Shown here in pieces: positions 17,174-25,904 of a DNA stretch of 64,000 nucleotides. The number at the start of each line of letters is the position of its first letter. The first letter of the stretch is position 1. The stretch covers positions 868,001-932,000 of the forward strand of contig NZ_FNGG01000001.1 in the NCBI RefSeq assembly GCF_900102915.1. The letters run 5' to 3'. Source of the DNA: Salinimicrobium catena. Lineage in GTDB: Bacteria; Bacteroidota; Bacteroidia; Flavobacteriales; Flavobacteriaceae. Under the pieces are notes generated by a model that was given only the letters and a program-made list of their open reading frames with translations, did no database searches and was not told where the DNA came from. The position numbers were made by a program, and so were the translations under genes.

Positions 17174-18349
17174 TTAATGGCTGTGTCCACCTTCGCCTTT
17201 CTGCATCTCCGCCATTAGATAGTAGGCATTGTTATAGGCAAATCTGGTATCTTCCGGCAGGTCTTTTAATAGCTTTACTTCAACCCATTCACCTCCATTT
17301 GTACCGGTAATAACCTCTATAGGTCTAAAGCTCCATGCATCTCCTTCCTCTTCTGCCGTAAAAGCATAAAATTTACCCCCTTCTCTAACTATGGCAGATT
17401 CGGGTAGTGCTGTTGTTCGTTGATTATCAACCGCAATTCGCCCTCTCACGTACATTCCCGGCACAAGATTTTCGGGCCTGTCGATAATTTCCGCATGTAC
17501 ATGAACGGCTTTAGGGTCCTGTTCAAAATTCTTGCTTACAGAAATGATTTCCGCAGTTAGTTCAGTTCCCGGTAATGATTCGATCGTGAAATATACTTTT
17601 TGTCCTTTTTCTACTTTGGCAACATCTTTCTCAAAGACCATGAGATCCACGTGAACATCTTTCGTATTGATGAGCTCGAACATTTCAGACTGCGCCTGTA
17701 CAAATTGACCTGTTTTGATATTGACCGATTGTACAGCGCCATCTATAGGGCTTCTTACCGGAATCCTTTGCTGAATATTTCCATTTCGAATAGTTTCAGG
17801 ATTAATATTTAGTTGTTGCAGTTGAGCTTTAAGCCCTGCAACCTGTCCTTTAAGACTTTCCAGTTCTGCCTCGGCACGCTGAAAGATTTGCCCGGAACCC
17901 ACTCCGGCTTCGTACAATTTTTTTTGTCTTTGGAACTCTTTTTCCTGATAATTCAGACTGTTTAAGGCATTCATATATTGCGTTTGTACTTCGATGATCT
18001 CCGGGTGTTCGATATATGCCAATACATCTCCACGCTGCACTTCATCTCCTTCGATCACTACTATTGACGATACGTTACCTCCAATAACGGGAGTAACTGT
18101 AGCTTCACTTTGAGGAGGGACTTCCAGCTCTCCATTTGCCTGGACATAGCCGCTCATTAACCTGGTTGTAAGGCTGTCAATTTTCATATCAAGTACATCG
18201 AACTGCTGCTGTGAAAGCATAGCTTCCTTGACGGCTTCTGTTTTAGCAGGTTCACCGGCTTCTTCTTTCTGATTCCCCTCTTTTTTGCCATTTTCCCCGC
18301 AAGACAATAGAAGGAGAAACGGAAGCATATATATTGTTTGAAATTTCAT
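17174..18349 (-). CDS. CusB/CzcB-like RND periplasmic adaptor, lipoprotein
   Basis: The 391-aa protein has a lipoprotein signal with lipobox LLSC (C17), which anchors it to a membrane. The membrane-fusion layout is clear: a lipoyl-like half (IVVIEGDEVQRGDVLAYIEHPE, about 95-116), an alpha hairpin (about 120-175), a second lipoyl half (VRSPIDGAVQSVNIKTGQFV, about 197-216) and beta-barrel segments. The C-terminus is His-rich (GEGGHSH). It links the inner-membrane CzcA-like pump to the outer-membrane channel, and lies 4 bp from the pump gene. Confidence 0.92.
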   Translation of the reverse strand: MKFQTIYMLPFLLLLSCGENGKKEGNQKEEAGEPAKTEAVKEAMLSQQQFDVLDMKIDSLTTRLMSGYVQANGELEVPPQSEATVTPVIGGNVSSIVVIEGDEVQRGDVLAYIEHPEIIEVQTQYMNALNSLNYQEKEFQRQKKLYEAGVGSGQIFQRAEAELESLKGQVAGLKAQLQQLNINPETIRNGNIQQRIPVRSPIDGAVQSVNIKTGQFVQAQSEMFELINTKDVHVDLMVFEKDVAKVEKGQKVYFTIESLPGTELTAEIISVSKNFEQDPKAVHVHAEIIDRPENLVPGMYVRGRIAVDNQRTTALPESAIVREGGKFYAFTAEEEGDAWSFRPIEVITGTNGGEWVEVKLLKDLPEDTRFAYNNAYYLMAEMQKGEGGHSH

Positions 18350-18353
18350 TTTT

Positions 18354-21300
18354 TTAGTTTTTTCCTGTTAGGTAAAATTGTAATTCTGCAAGGGCTATTT
18401 GGTAATTCTCAAAAGCTTCGAGCGCTTTAATTTCTGACTCCATTGCATTGTCTAAATTTTGGATAAAGGCCACATATTCAATGGCACCTTCGTTAAAGGC
18501 GAGTAATGATCCCTCCCGTTGTTCTTCCAATAACGGCAAAACTTCATCCTTGTAAAAAAGCCAGGAAGATTTCCATCGTTTATAGTTGCTCAAGGCAATT
18601 TCAAAATCTGTTCTTACCTGGTCTTTCTGAAAGTCGGCAGCTCTTTGTGCAATTTCCTTTTCTATTTTTGCCGCTTTAGCTTCACCGTGGGCAGCTCCGG
18701 AAAGAATTGGAATAGATATTCCGGCCTGATAATTATAAAAACCGGTTGCTCCATTCACTTTTTGAAGTCCGTACTGAACACTGAAATCCGGAAGAAAATT
18801 AGCCTTTTCTGCGGAATAAGCAGCTTCTGCCACCGCGACCTTCTTTTCAGAAACTTCCAGAAGAGGATGATCCTCAGGTAATTCTCCGGTAAAGAAAATT
18901 TCATCCTCCCGAATACCTTGAAAATCATCCGGTACATCATAGACTTCCTCATCTCCCAGCCAAAGATTCAGTTTTTGAACGGCTGTTAGGTAGTCCATCT
19001 CGGCCTGTTGTAAATCAATCGAAATTTGGCTGATCTTATTTTTGGCTGTCAGCATTTCCAATCTCGAAATGGCCTCGACCTCGTACCTCAGACTAACTGC
19101 CAGTTCTAATTTTTGGTACAGGGAATCCAGTTCCTGAAATAACAGATACTGTTGTTTTGCGGAAAAGGCACGACTCCATGCTATTTTCACCTCCTGTGCC
19201 ACCTGAAGTTGAGACAGATCATAAGCTTCTTCGGCAAGTGCGATCCTTTTATTATAGAGTTTGTTTTTAGAAGGTATTCCTAACAAGTCAATCCCTTTCT
19301 GTTGAACACCAACAGTCGTGTATATTCCACCTGCTTCTCCAAGCTCTTCTCCACCCGTAAATACTTCGGTTTCCCCAAGATCCCATGCAGATCTTTTCAT
19401 TGCCTGCTCCTGGTGAATTCTCAACTTTTCATTTTTCAGAAGTGGGTAATTCTGAAGAGCCAAGGCAACGGCTTCCTCCTGAGTTACCTGCGGAGACAAT
19501 TCAGTTGTCTGAGCATTCAAACCGGCAGGTAAAAGGATTAGAGCAAGAATCACCGCAAAAGATCCACCTGTTGCAGGTTTGAATTTCATTCTGCCCGACC
19601 TCGATTCGACCCATTTATACAGAATAGGCAGAATGAATAAAGTGAGCAGGGTAGAAGTAATCAAGCCCCCTATAACTACGGTTGCCAGAGGCCGTTGCAC
19701 TTCTGCTCCTGCCGAGCTCGATATAGCCATAGGCAGGAATCCAAGAACGTCGGTAAGAGCTGTTAACAAAATGGGACGGATTCTGCTTCTTGTCCCAAGA
19801 CTGATCCTTTCATTTAGATTTTTCACACCTTCTTCTTTTAATTCATTGAAACTGCTAATAAGTACAAGACCATTTAAAACCGCCACTCCAAACAAGACAA
19901 TGAAGCCAACCCCGGCAGAAATGCTGAAGGGCATATCCCGCAGCCATAAAGAAAATATCCCACCAATAGCGGCAAGTGGAATGGCTATGTAGATCATGGT
20001 GGTTTGCTTAAAGGATTTGAGGGCAAAATAGATCAGGATAAAAATTAAGAGCAGGGCAATGGGAACTACAATTTGTAATCTCTTACTTGCTCTTTCAAAA
20101 TTTTCAAAAGCTCCGCCGTAGCGAATGTAGTAGCCGGGCGGTAGGTCAAATTCAGCATCCAGTTTGGTCTGTATATCTTCCACCACAGACTTTACGTCAC
20201 GATTCCTGATGTTTACTCCCACATAGGTACGACGGTTGGTATTATCTCTACTGATCTGCATCGGGCCGGGCTGATAACTTATATCAGCTACTTCTTTCAG
20301 CGGGATCTGGCTACCTGAAGGCAGGGTTACGTATAGATTCCTGATATTCTCAATACTTGTTCTTTCTTCTTCCTGTAATCGCACCACCAGGTCGAACCGT
20401 CTTTCTCCTTCAAAAATAACTCCTGCATCTCCGCCTGCAAAAGCCGATTGGATTAGGGAATTCAGCTCCTTGATCTGTAAACCATATTGGGCAGTTTTAT
20501 TCCTGTTATAGTTGACCGTGATTTGCGGTAATCCTGCCGTGGCCTCTACTTTCATATCGGCAACCCCTTCTACAGTAGAAATGATATTGCCCATCTCCTG
20601 CGCCTTGCTTGCCAGAACCTCCAGATCTTCACCATAAAGTTTGACTGCAACATCTTCTCGAACACCTGTAAGAAGTTCATTGAACCGCATTTCTACTGGC
20701 TGGGTAAATTCATAGCTAACGCCGGGAATAATGCCGATGGTTTCTTTAATTTTTGAAATAAGTTCATCCTTAGAATCGGCAGAAGTCCATTCATCTTTAT
20801 CCTTTAAAATAATAAAGCTGTCTCCAATGTCCATAGGCATAGGATCTGTTGGGACATCAGAAACCCCAAAACGGGTGACGATCTGTTCTATTTCCGGATA
20901 CTCGTCCAGAAGAAGCTGTTCTATTGTTGTGGAGGTTGCAATTCCCTCGTCAAGCGAACTTCCCGGTTTCAGGATAATATGAAAAGCTATGTCCCCTTCG
21001 TCGAGCTGCGGAATAAATTCCCCTCCCATTTTGGTAAACATGAAAGCTGCCAAAGCGAATAGAGCTATAGCGGAGCCGAGTACAATTTTTCCTCTTTTTA
21101 AGGATTTGTTTAATAGAGGCTCATATTTATTCTGAACCCAACCTACAAATTTATCACCATAGGATCTCTTCCGCTTTTTACTTTCCTTAAGAAAGAGAGC
21201 AGAGATCATAGGCACGTATGTCAAGCACAAGATCATTGCACCCAGCATGGCGAAAATGAAGGTAAGTGCCATTGGCTTGAACATTTTTCCTTCAACCCCT

Positions 21301-22700
21301 TCCAGGGCAAGAATGGGAAGAAAAACGATGAGAATTATAAGCTGCCCAAAAAAGGCAGAATTCATCATCTTTTTTGCTGAAGAGGAGGCTATGCTATTTC
21401 TCTCAGTCTTGTTTAATTCTCCTCGTTTCTTCATGCGTTGATGAATAGTAAAAACGGTACTTTCCACAATAATAACGGCTCCGTCTACTATGATCCCAAA
21501 ATCAATTGCTCCGAGACTCATCAGGTTTGCCCAGACGTCGAAAAGGTTCATAAGAATGAAAGCAAACAGGAGGGAGAGCGGAATGGTGGAGGCGACTATT
21601 AATCCTCCCCGCCAGTTCCCCAGGAGCAGCACCAGGACAAAGATCACGATCAGTCCTCCTTCGAGCAGGTTTTTTGTAACTGTGGAAGTGGTGTCACTAA
21701 TAAGTTCACTTCTATCCAAAAATGGCTTTATGGAAACACCTTCAGGAAGGGATTTCTGAATCTGTTCGATCCTGTCTTTTACATTGTCGATTACTTCATT
21801 GGAATTGGCTCCTTTCAGCATCATGACCATTCCACCAACGGCTTCTCCCTGTCCATTTTTTGTCAGTGCTCCATAACGTACGGCACTTCCTATTCGAACA
21901 TCAGCAACATCGGCAACTGTTATAGGTACTCCGCCGGAAGTGGTGACGACAATCTTTTCCAGATCCTCCACACTTCGTGCAAGTCCTTCGCCCCGTATGA
22001 AGTTTGCCTGATGGTTCTTTTCGATATAAGCCCCACCGGTATTCTGATTGTTATTTTCAAGGGCGGTAAAAACATCAGAAATGGAAAGTCCAATGGCTTT
22101 TAGTTCGTCCGGATCTACAGCAACTTCATATTGCTTGATCATTCCGCCAACACCGTTCACTTCTACAACTCCCGGTACCATTGCCATTTGTCGGCGAACA
22201 ATCCAATCCTGAATTGTTCTCAGCTCAGTAGGGGAGTAGTCATCCTTGAATTCCTCTTCTACTTCGAGGGTGTATTGATAAATTTCCCCGAGACCGGTAG
22301 AAATAGGTCCCATAGAAGGTTGTCCGAAACCTTCGGGAATTTCATCTTTTACGGCATTCAGTTTTTCACCTACCAACTGCCTGGGGAGGTAAGTACCCAT
22401 ATCGTCTTCAAAGACAATAGTTACTACGGAAAGTCCGAACCTGGATACCGAGCGAATCTCTGTAACACCGGGCAAATTGCTCATGGCAATTTCCACGGGG
22501 TAGGTGACGAACTGCTCGATGTCTTCAGTTCCTAAATTGGGTGCCTGGGTGATCACCTGCACCTGGTTATTCGTGATGTCCGGTTGGGCATCTACCGGCA
22601 CCTGGAAAACGCTCCAGATCCCTGCACCAATGAGCACCACTGTTAAGAGACCAATAATAAATTTATTATTGATCGAAAAATCAATGATCTTATTAATCAT
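18354..22700 (-). CDS. CusA/CzcA family heavy-metal RND pump fused to a TolC-like outer-membrane channel
   Basis: The 1448-aa chain has two parts. Residues 1-1035 are a full heavy-metal RND transporter with the proton-relay TM4 motif DFGIIVDGAVIIVE (about 396-409) and two large periplasmic loops. From about 1038 a new segment begins MKFKPATGGSFAVILALILLPAGLNAQ, which looks like a signal peptide. It leads into about 400 residues of TolC-like outer-membrane factor with long coiled-coil helices (EEAVALALQNYPLL... and the C-terminal FIQNLDNAMESEIKALEAFENYQIALAELQFYLTG). Such fusions are known in Bacteroidota. Pump and channel may be split by signal peptidase or by internal initiation at the ATG at 19589. 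Confidence 0.93.
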   Translation of the reverse strand: MINKIIDFSINNKFIIGLLTVVLIGAGIWSVFQVPVDAQPDITNNQVQVITQAPNLGTEDIEQFVTYPVEIAMSNLPGVTEIRSVSRFGLSVVTIVFEDDMGTYLPRQLVGEKLNAVKDEIPEGFGQPSMGPISTGLGEIYQYTLEVEEEFKDDYSPTELRTIQDWIVRRQMAMVPGVVEVNGVGGMIKQYEVAVDPDELKAIGLSISDVFTALENNNQNTGGAYIEKNHQANFIRGEGLARSVEDLEKIVVTTSGGVPITVADVADVRIGSAVRYGALTKNGQGEAVGGMVMMLKGANSNEVIDNVKDRIEQIQKSLPEGVSIKPFLDRSELISDTTSTVTKNLLEGGLIVIFVLVLLLGNWRGGLIVASTIPLSLLFAFILMNLFDVWANLMSLGAIDFGIIVDGAVIIVESTVFTIHQRMKKRGELNKTERNSIASSSAKKMMNSAFFGQLIILIVFLPILALEGVEGKMFKPMALTFIFAMLGAMILCLTYVPMISALFLKESKKRKRSYGDKFVGWVQNKYEPLLNKSLKRGKIVLGSAIALFALAAFMFTKMGGEFIPQLDEGDIAFHIILKPGSSLDEGIATSTTIEQLLLDEYPEIEQIVTRFGVSDVPTDPMPMDIGDSFIILKDKDEWTSADSKDELISKIKETIGIIPGVSYEFTQPVEMRFNELLTGVREDVAVKLYGEDLEVLASKAQEMGNIISTVEGVADMKVEATAGLPQITVNYNRNKTAQYGLQIKELNSLIQSAFAGGDAGVIFEGERRFDLVVRLQEEERTSIENIRNLYVTLPSGSQIPLKEVADISYQPGPMQISRDNTNRRTYVGVNIRNRDVKSVVEDIQTKLDAEFDLPPGYYIRYGGAFENFERASKRLQIVVPIALLLIFILIYFALKSFKQTTMIYIAIPLAAIGGIFSLWLRDMPFSISAGVGFIVLFGVAVLNGLVLISSFNELKEEGVKNLNERISLGTRSRIRPILLTALTDVLGFLPMAISSSAGAEVQRPLATVVIGGLITSTLLTLFILPILYKWVESRSGRMKFKPATGGSFAVILALILLPAGLNAQTTELSPQVTQEEAVALALQNYPLLKNEKLRIHQEQAMKRSAWDLGETEVFTGGEELGEAGGIYTTVGVQQKGIDLLGIPSKNKLYNKRIALAEEAYDLSQLQVAQEVKIAWSRAFSAKQQYLLFQELDSLYQKLELAVSLRYEVEAISRLEMLTAKNKISQISIDLQQAEMDYLTAVQKLNLWLGDEEVYDVPDDFQGIREDEIFFTGELPEDHPLLEVSEKKVAVAEAAYSAEKANFLPDFSVQYGLQKVNGATGFYNYQAGISIPILSGAAHGEAKAAKIEKEIAQRAADFQKDQVRTDFEIALSNYKRWKSSWLFYKDEVLPLLEEQREGSLLAFNEGAIEYVAFIQNLDNAMESEIKALEAFENYQIALAELQFYLTGKN

Positions 22701-22710
22701 ACATGATAAT

Positions 22711-22784
22711 TTAATTCAGTTTGTAATAAAATACCTGGCCGCGGCCAGTGACAACAGGATATAGCTATCCTAAAACTGAATTAA
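22711..22784 (-). promoter_or_regulatory. Nested inverted repeats between the small signal-peptide gene and cusA
   Basis: An outer perfect 12-bp pair, TTAATTCAGTTT (22711-22722) and AAACTGAATTAA (22773-22784), encloses two further palindromes: CTGGCCGCGGCCAG (22735-22748) and AGGATAtagcTATCCT (22756-22771). In RNA this would make a closed multi-branch structure directly after the upstream stop codon and 11 bases before the cusA start. It could be an attenuator, a processing site or a terminator that lets only part of transcription reach the pump. Confidence 0.55.
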
Positions 22785-23101
22785 ACACGGGGAGGCTGGA
22801 AGTGAGAAAAGGCAATTTCTTTGCCCGGGCTCTCGCCAAATAAAGGTGTCAAAAAAGGCATTTTTGGCTCAAATGCTTCGAAGCTACTTGTTTCAAATCT
22901 CACCACATGCACATGGCAGCAGTGACACTGACAAAAAGGAGGACAGTCATCTGAAGTTCCATTCTGGTCCCCTTGCTGATCCTGATCTACTTCCAAACTC
23001 ACAGAGATAGTATCCTGATTTTCGGACACAGCTGTGTCATCACAGGGAATAAAGTTTAACCCCAGGAAATAGATAGATAGTATGACTGCGATGAATTTCA
23101 C
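22781..23101 (-). CDS. Small signal-peptide, Cys/His-rich protein (DUF6660-like)
   Basis: The 106-aa protein has an N-terminal hydrophobic signal (MKFIAVILSIYFLGLNFIPC), an acidic middle and a cluster DDCPPFCQCHCCHVHVV (about 51-67) with five cysteines and two histidines, likely a metal-binding patch. Small proteins of this kind precede CzcA-type efflux genes in Bacteroidota, and I associate them with DUF6660 from memory. A periplasmic metal-binding role is inference. It is the first gene before the fused pump, which it precedes by 80 bp. Confidence 0.7.
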   Translation of the reverse strand: MKFIAVILSIYFLGLNFIPCDDTAVSENQDTISVSLEVDQDQQGDQNGTSDDCPPFCQCHCCHVHVVRFETSSFEAFEPKMPFLTPLFGESPGKEIAFSHFQPPRV

Positions 23102-23164
23102 TTTGCAAAGGTAAAAAAAGAACTTAGAAGGAAAGCTTATAGAATTTCTAATTGGTTATAATTT

Positions 23165-23377
23165 TCATTTGCCACAACATGACTGCGCCTGTTGAATTGG
23201 TGGACACGGTACAGAGCCGTAACTGCAAAAAACACAGCAATCACCTTCCAATGGCTTTACTACGGTTCCACAGCTGGCGCATTCGTGAAAAAATTGGCAT
23301 GCATCTGTAGGCATGGTTTCTTCCTTGGATACATTGCAGTTCGGGCAAGTGAGAATAGACTTTAAAATTGTCTCCAT
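23165..23377 (-). CDS. GDCCVxC-domain small metal-binding protein
   Basis: The ATG at 23377 gives a 71-aa protein (METILKSILTC...). A longer frame would run back into the reductase gene. It holds two Cys pairs (CPNC, CASC), then GDCCVFCSYGSVPCPPIQ (about 45-62) and a terminal SCCGK. The GDCCVxC motif defines a family in which one cysteine can be selenocysteine in other species; here all are cysteine. Function is unknown, but neighbours point to thiophilic metal handling (Hg, As or organometals). It is 10 bp downstream of the reductase. Confidence 0.75.
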   Translation of the reverse strand: METILKSILTCPNCNVSKEETMPTDACQFFHECASCGTVVKPLEGDCCVFCSYGSVPCPPIQQAQSCCGK

Positions 23378-23387
23378 ATCGGATTTT

Positions 23388-24734
23388 TTATAACATTGAT
23401 GTGATATCCGAACCCATTGTGGGGTACGCATAAATCATTTTCTTTAAATCTTGTACTGGTATCGATTTGTAAATAGCAAGAGAGAAAAAATTAATTGTTT
23501 CCTCAACTCCCGGACCAATTAAATGTGCACCTACTAAAGTTCCACTCTCGGTGTCTATGATGGTCTTAAATGCATATTCTTCGGTGTTTAATCGCTTCGC
23601 ATTAAACCATTCCGGGACCGCTTTGCTATTTACTTTTACATTCATTCCGGTCTTTTTGGCGTTCTCTTCTGTTAATCCTACTGAAGCCATAGGCGGTAAG
23701 GTGAAGACCACTGAGGGCATAGGTGGATACTTTGCCTTTCTGCTATTTCCTTTTATAATATTGGAAGCAATAATATGACCTTCATAAACGGCTACTGGTG
23801 TTAACGGAAGTCCATTGCTGTCGGCAGCGTCTCCGGCAGCATACACGTTGGGATTTGCAGTGCTCTGTAAAAACTCATTGACCTCAATACCCCTTTTGTT
23901 TGAAGCAACAGATCCAGCCTTAAGATCCAGATCATTGATATGGGGTACTCTTCCAGCACTGTTAAAAACCGCTGCAGCCGTAAATTCTACTTCAGAACCA
24001 TTTTTTTCACCAACAACAGTAAAACCTTTTGTTCCTTTTTTGATTCCAGTTACGTTTGTTTCGAGCACTAATCGTATGCCCAGCTTCTGTGTTGCTTCGG
24101 ACAAATGCTGAACTATATCCTTGTCAAAATTTTCTAAAGGTCTGGTTCCCCGGTGTATTATGGTAACTTCAGCCCCACATCTCCTGGCGATATGTGCAAA
24201 TTCAAAGGCAATATAACCGCCGCCTATAAATATCATGGACTTTGGCAGCTCCTTCAGGTTGAGAAAATCTGTACTGGTTAAGGCGTAATTACCTCCTTCA
24301 AAAGTTAATTTACGTGGTCTGGCTCCTGTGGCAATAACAATTTTATCTCCTTTTAAAACTTGCGATTTAATTTCAACGGAATCATTGCTAATAAAGCGAG
24401 CAGCACCGTGATAAGTGTCGATATCATTGTGTTTGTATCCCTTTTCGATTTTCCCAGGCATGGCATCTACGAATTCTTGCTTAAAAGCCATGACGTCTTT
24501 CCAGTTTACTTCAGGAACAGTATCAATACCTTTTCCCGCCAATCGTTGAGCGAAGTCTCTCACTTCGGTAGCACCAATGATTATTTTTTTTGGGTCACAT
24601 CCTCGAAGCGCACAAGTTCCTCCATAGGGTAGTTCATCTGTTACAGCGACTTTTAATCCTTTGGATGCACATTTATTAGCAACTGTCATACCGGACATGC
24701 CCGAACCTATTACTATAAGGTCATAATGCTTCAT
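23388..24734 (-). CDS. Mercuric-reductase-like FAD/NAD(P) disulfide oxidoreductase
   Basis: The 448-aa protein has FAD-binding GSGMSGMTVA (10-19), the redox-active pair C41/C46 in GGTCALRGCDPKK, an NAD(P) motif GGGYIAFEFA (about 172-181) and the second FAD motif YAAGDAADSNGLPLTPVA (about 295-312). Two features differ from classical MerA: there is no C-terminal Cys-Cys pair, and the usual HPTxxE catalytic block reads YAYPTMGSD. So it belongs to a divergent branch that sits beside MerTP genes. It overlaps the MerTP gene by 4 bp. Confidence 0.85.
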   Translation of the reverse strand: MKHYDLIVIGSGMSGMTVANKCASKGLKVAVTDELPYGGTCALRGCDPKKIIIGATEVRDFAQRLAGKGIDTVPEVNWKDVMAFKQEFVDAMPGKIEKGYKHNDIDTYHGAARFISNDSVEIKSQVLKGDKIVIATGARPRKLTFEGGNYALTSTDFLNLKELPKSMIFIGGGYIAFEFAHIARRCGAEVTIIHRGTRPLENFDKDIVQHLSEATQKLGIRLVLETNVTGIKKGTKGFTVVGEKNGSEVEFTAAAVFNSAGRVPHINDLDLKAGSVASNKRGIEVNEFLQSTANPNVYAAGDAADSNGLPLTPVAVYEGHIIASNIIKGNSRKAKYPPMPSVVFTLPPMASVGLTEENAKKTGMNVKVNSKAVPEWFNAKRLNTEEYAFKTIIDTESGTLVGAHLIGPGVEETINFFSLAIYKSIPVQDLKKMIYAYPTMGSDITSML

Positions 24735-25327
24735 TCCTCTCGATTTTCTGATACTTTATATCCTGTACGCTCAATAGCTGTTTTTACTTCTTCAACGTTT
24801 GTGCGTGTACTATCGAATTCAACAACCGTATTACCTTCTTCGTAAGAAACCTTGCAGGAGACAATACCGTTTAGCTTGTTAACTTCAGATTTTACATGAC
24901 CCTCACAGCCTGCGCAGGTCATACCACTCACAGAGAATTCCACCGTTTGAATATTTTTTTCCTGAACAAAAACCACTTCTTTTTCATCAGAAGGATAAAA
25001 AGCTTCAGCATAATAAGGAAAAGCCAGGCTCAGAATAACAAAAACAGTCACTCCACTCAAGAATTTACGGGATTGGAAAAAGGAAGATCGGGAATTGCTT
25101 TCACAGCCGCAGTCATCATCTGTAGTCTTCAGGTTCAAATACCAGGCGAATCCCAAAGCAACTATTGAAACTGCTACAAGTGGCCATCTAAAAGGCTCCA
25201 GCCATGCAAAAGCTCCTGCCATGCTTCCTGTTCCTGCTGCTATAGCAAGTATGGGAGCAATACAACAAAGGGAACTGGCAATACCAGTTAAAATACCTAC
25301 TCCAAGAAAGCCGTTTTTTGTCTTCAT
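24731..25327 (-). CDS. merTP: MerTP: mercuric transport protein with C-terminal HMA domain
   Basis: The 198-aa protein joins MerT and MerP functions. TM1 has the vicinal pair SSLCCIAP (C21, C22). A cytoplasmic CGC follows TM2 (about 73-75), and a third transmembrane segment follows at about 90-110. The final 70 residues form a heavy-metal-associated domain with SGMTCAGCEGH (about 133-143). In Hg systems the HMA hands Hg2+ to the TM cysteines and on to MerA. Overlaps of 4 bp with genes on both sides show a tight operon. Confidence 0.88.
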   Translation of the reverse strand: MKTKNGFLGVGILTGIASSLCCIAPILAIAAGTGSMAGAFAWLEPFRWPLVAVSIVALGFAWYLNLKTTDDDCGCESNSRSSFFQSRKFLSGVTVFVILSLAFPYYAEAFYPSDEKEVVFVQEKNIQTVEFSVSGMTCAGCEGHVKSEVNKLNGIVSCKVSYEEGNTVVEFDSTRTNVEEVKTAIERTGYKVSENREE

Positions 25328-25692
25328 ATAGCTTCAGGTTGATGTTTTATTAAATTGAAAAAGGGAGCAAGGAGTTCCCGATGGTCATTCCGAAGAGAAT
25401 AAAAGATGGTCTGACCTTCTTTTTCCGATTTCACAAAATCTCTATCCTTCAATTTACGCAAGTGTTGCGAAACTGCCGGAATGGTCATGTTCAGGATGTC
25501 ACTTAGGTCACACACACATAATCTTTCTTCTGTCTGCAGGACAAAAAGAATCTTCAATCTGGTGGCGTTACTAACTAATGAGAGCTTATCGGTTAAGGTA
25601 TCCACTGCCTCTTCGACTTCTGATATTCGCGTTATACATCTCCTTATTTGATCTACGTCGGCCTCTTTACGTATACAGTTCGTTTCTTTCAT
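25324..25692 (-). CDS. ArsR/SmtB family metalloregulator (CadC-like)
   Basis: The 123-aa repressor starts at the ATG at 25692. It has a winged helix-turn-helix (DILNMTIPAVSQHLRKLKDRDFV) and the thiol sensor motif ERLCVCDLSD in the alpha3-type position. Extra cysteines near the N-terminus (C6 and C19) resemble the N-terminal ligands of CadC. This suggests sensing of a soft or borderline metal such as Cd, Pb, Hg or As. Metal binding should release it from DNA and switch on merTP and the reductase, with which it is coupled by a 4-bp overlap. Confidence 0.9.
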   Translation of the reverse strand: MKETNCIRKEADVDQIRRCITRISEVEEAVDTLTDKLSLVSNATRLKILFVLQTEERLCVCDLSDILNMTIPAVSQHLRKLKDRDFVKSEKEGQTIFYSLRNDHRELLAPFFNLIKHQPEAI

Positions 25693-25711
25693 AATCAAAT
25701 ATAAATAAATT

Positions 25712-25731
25712 ATTTAAGCAAAGACTTAAAT
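25712..25731. promoter_or_regulatory. Candidate ArsR-type operator upstream of the mer-like operon
   Basis: The perfect inverted repeat ATTTAAG-caaaga-CTTAAAT is 20 bp upstream of the regulator's start. On the minus strand a TATATTTG -7 box lies between the operator and the gene (about 25694-25701). This is the expected arrangement for autoregulation. Confidence 0.55.
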
Positions 25732-25828
25732 TAATGTAGAAAATGACCCACCAGCTGGGAGAAGCGAAACAAAAATTCCATTCCTGGGGATTTTTGAATT
25801 ATTCAATCGCCCCAAATCTACCATAACT

Positions 25829-25902
25829 TACCTTGCGCCGGATCCTGTGCTGTTTTTATAGCGTACGGGAAGTTAAGCGTAAAATAAAAACAGCATAGGG
25901 CG
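25829..25902 (-). terminator. Long hairpin downstream of the mobilization genes
   Basis: GCGCCggat.cctgTGCTGTTTTTAT and ATAAAAACAGCAtaGGGCGC form a stem with a 12-bp perfect core (TGCTGTTTTTAT) and matching outer GCGCC/GGGCGC. It lies just beyond the stop of the last mobilization gene, so a terminator is likeliest; a transfer-related structure is possible. Confidence 0.5.
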
Positions 25903-25904
25903 CA

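Noticed and set aside
23388..24734. Classical mercuric reductase MerA
   Set aside because: The C-terminal Cys pair and the HPTxxE block are absent, so the gene is called only MerA-like.
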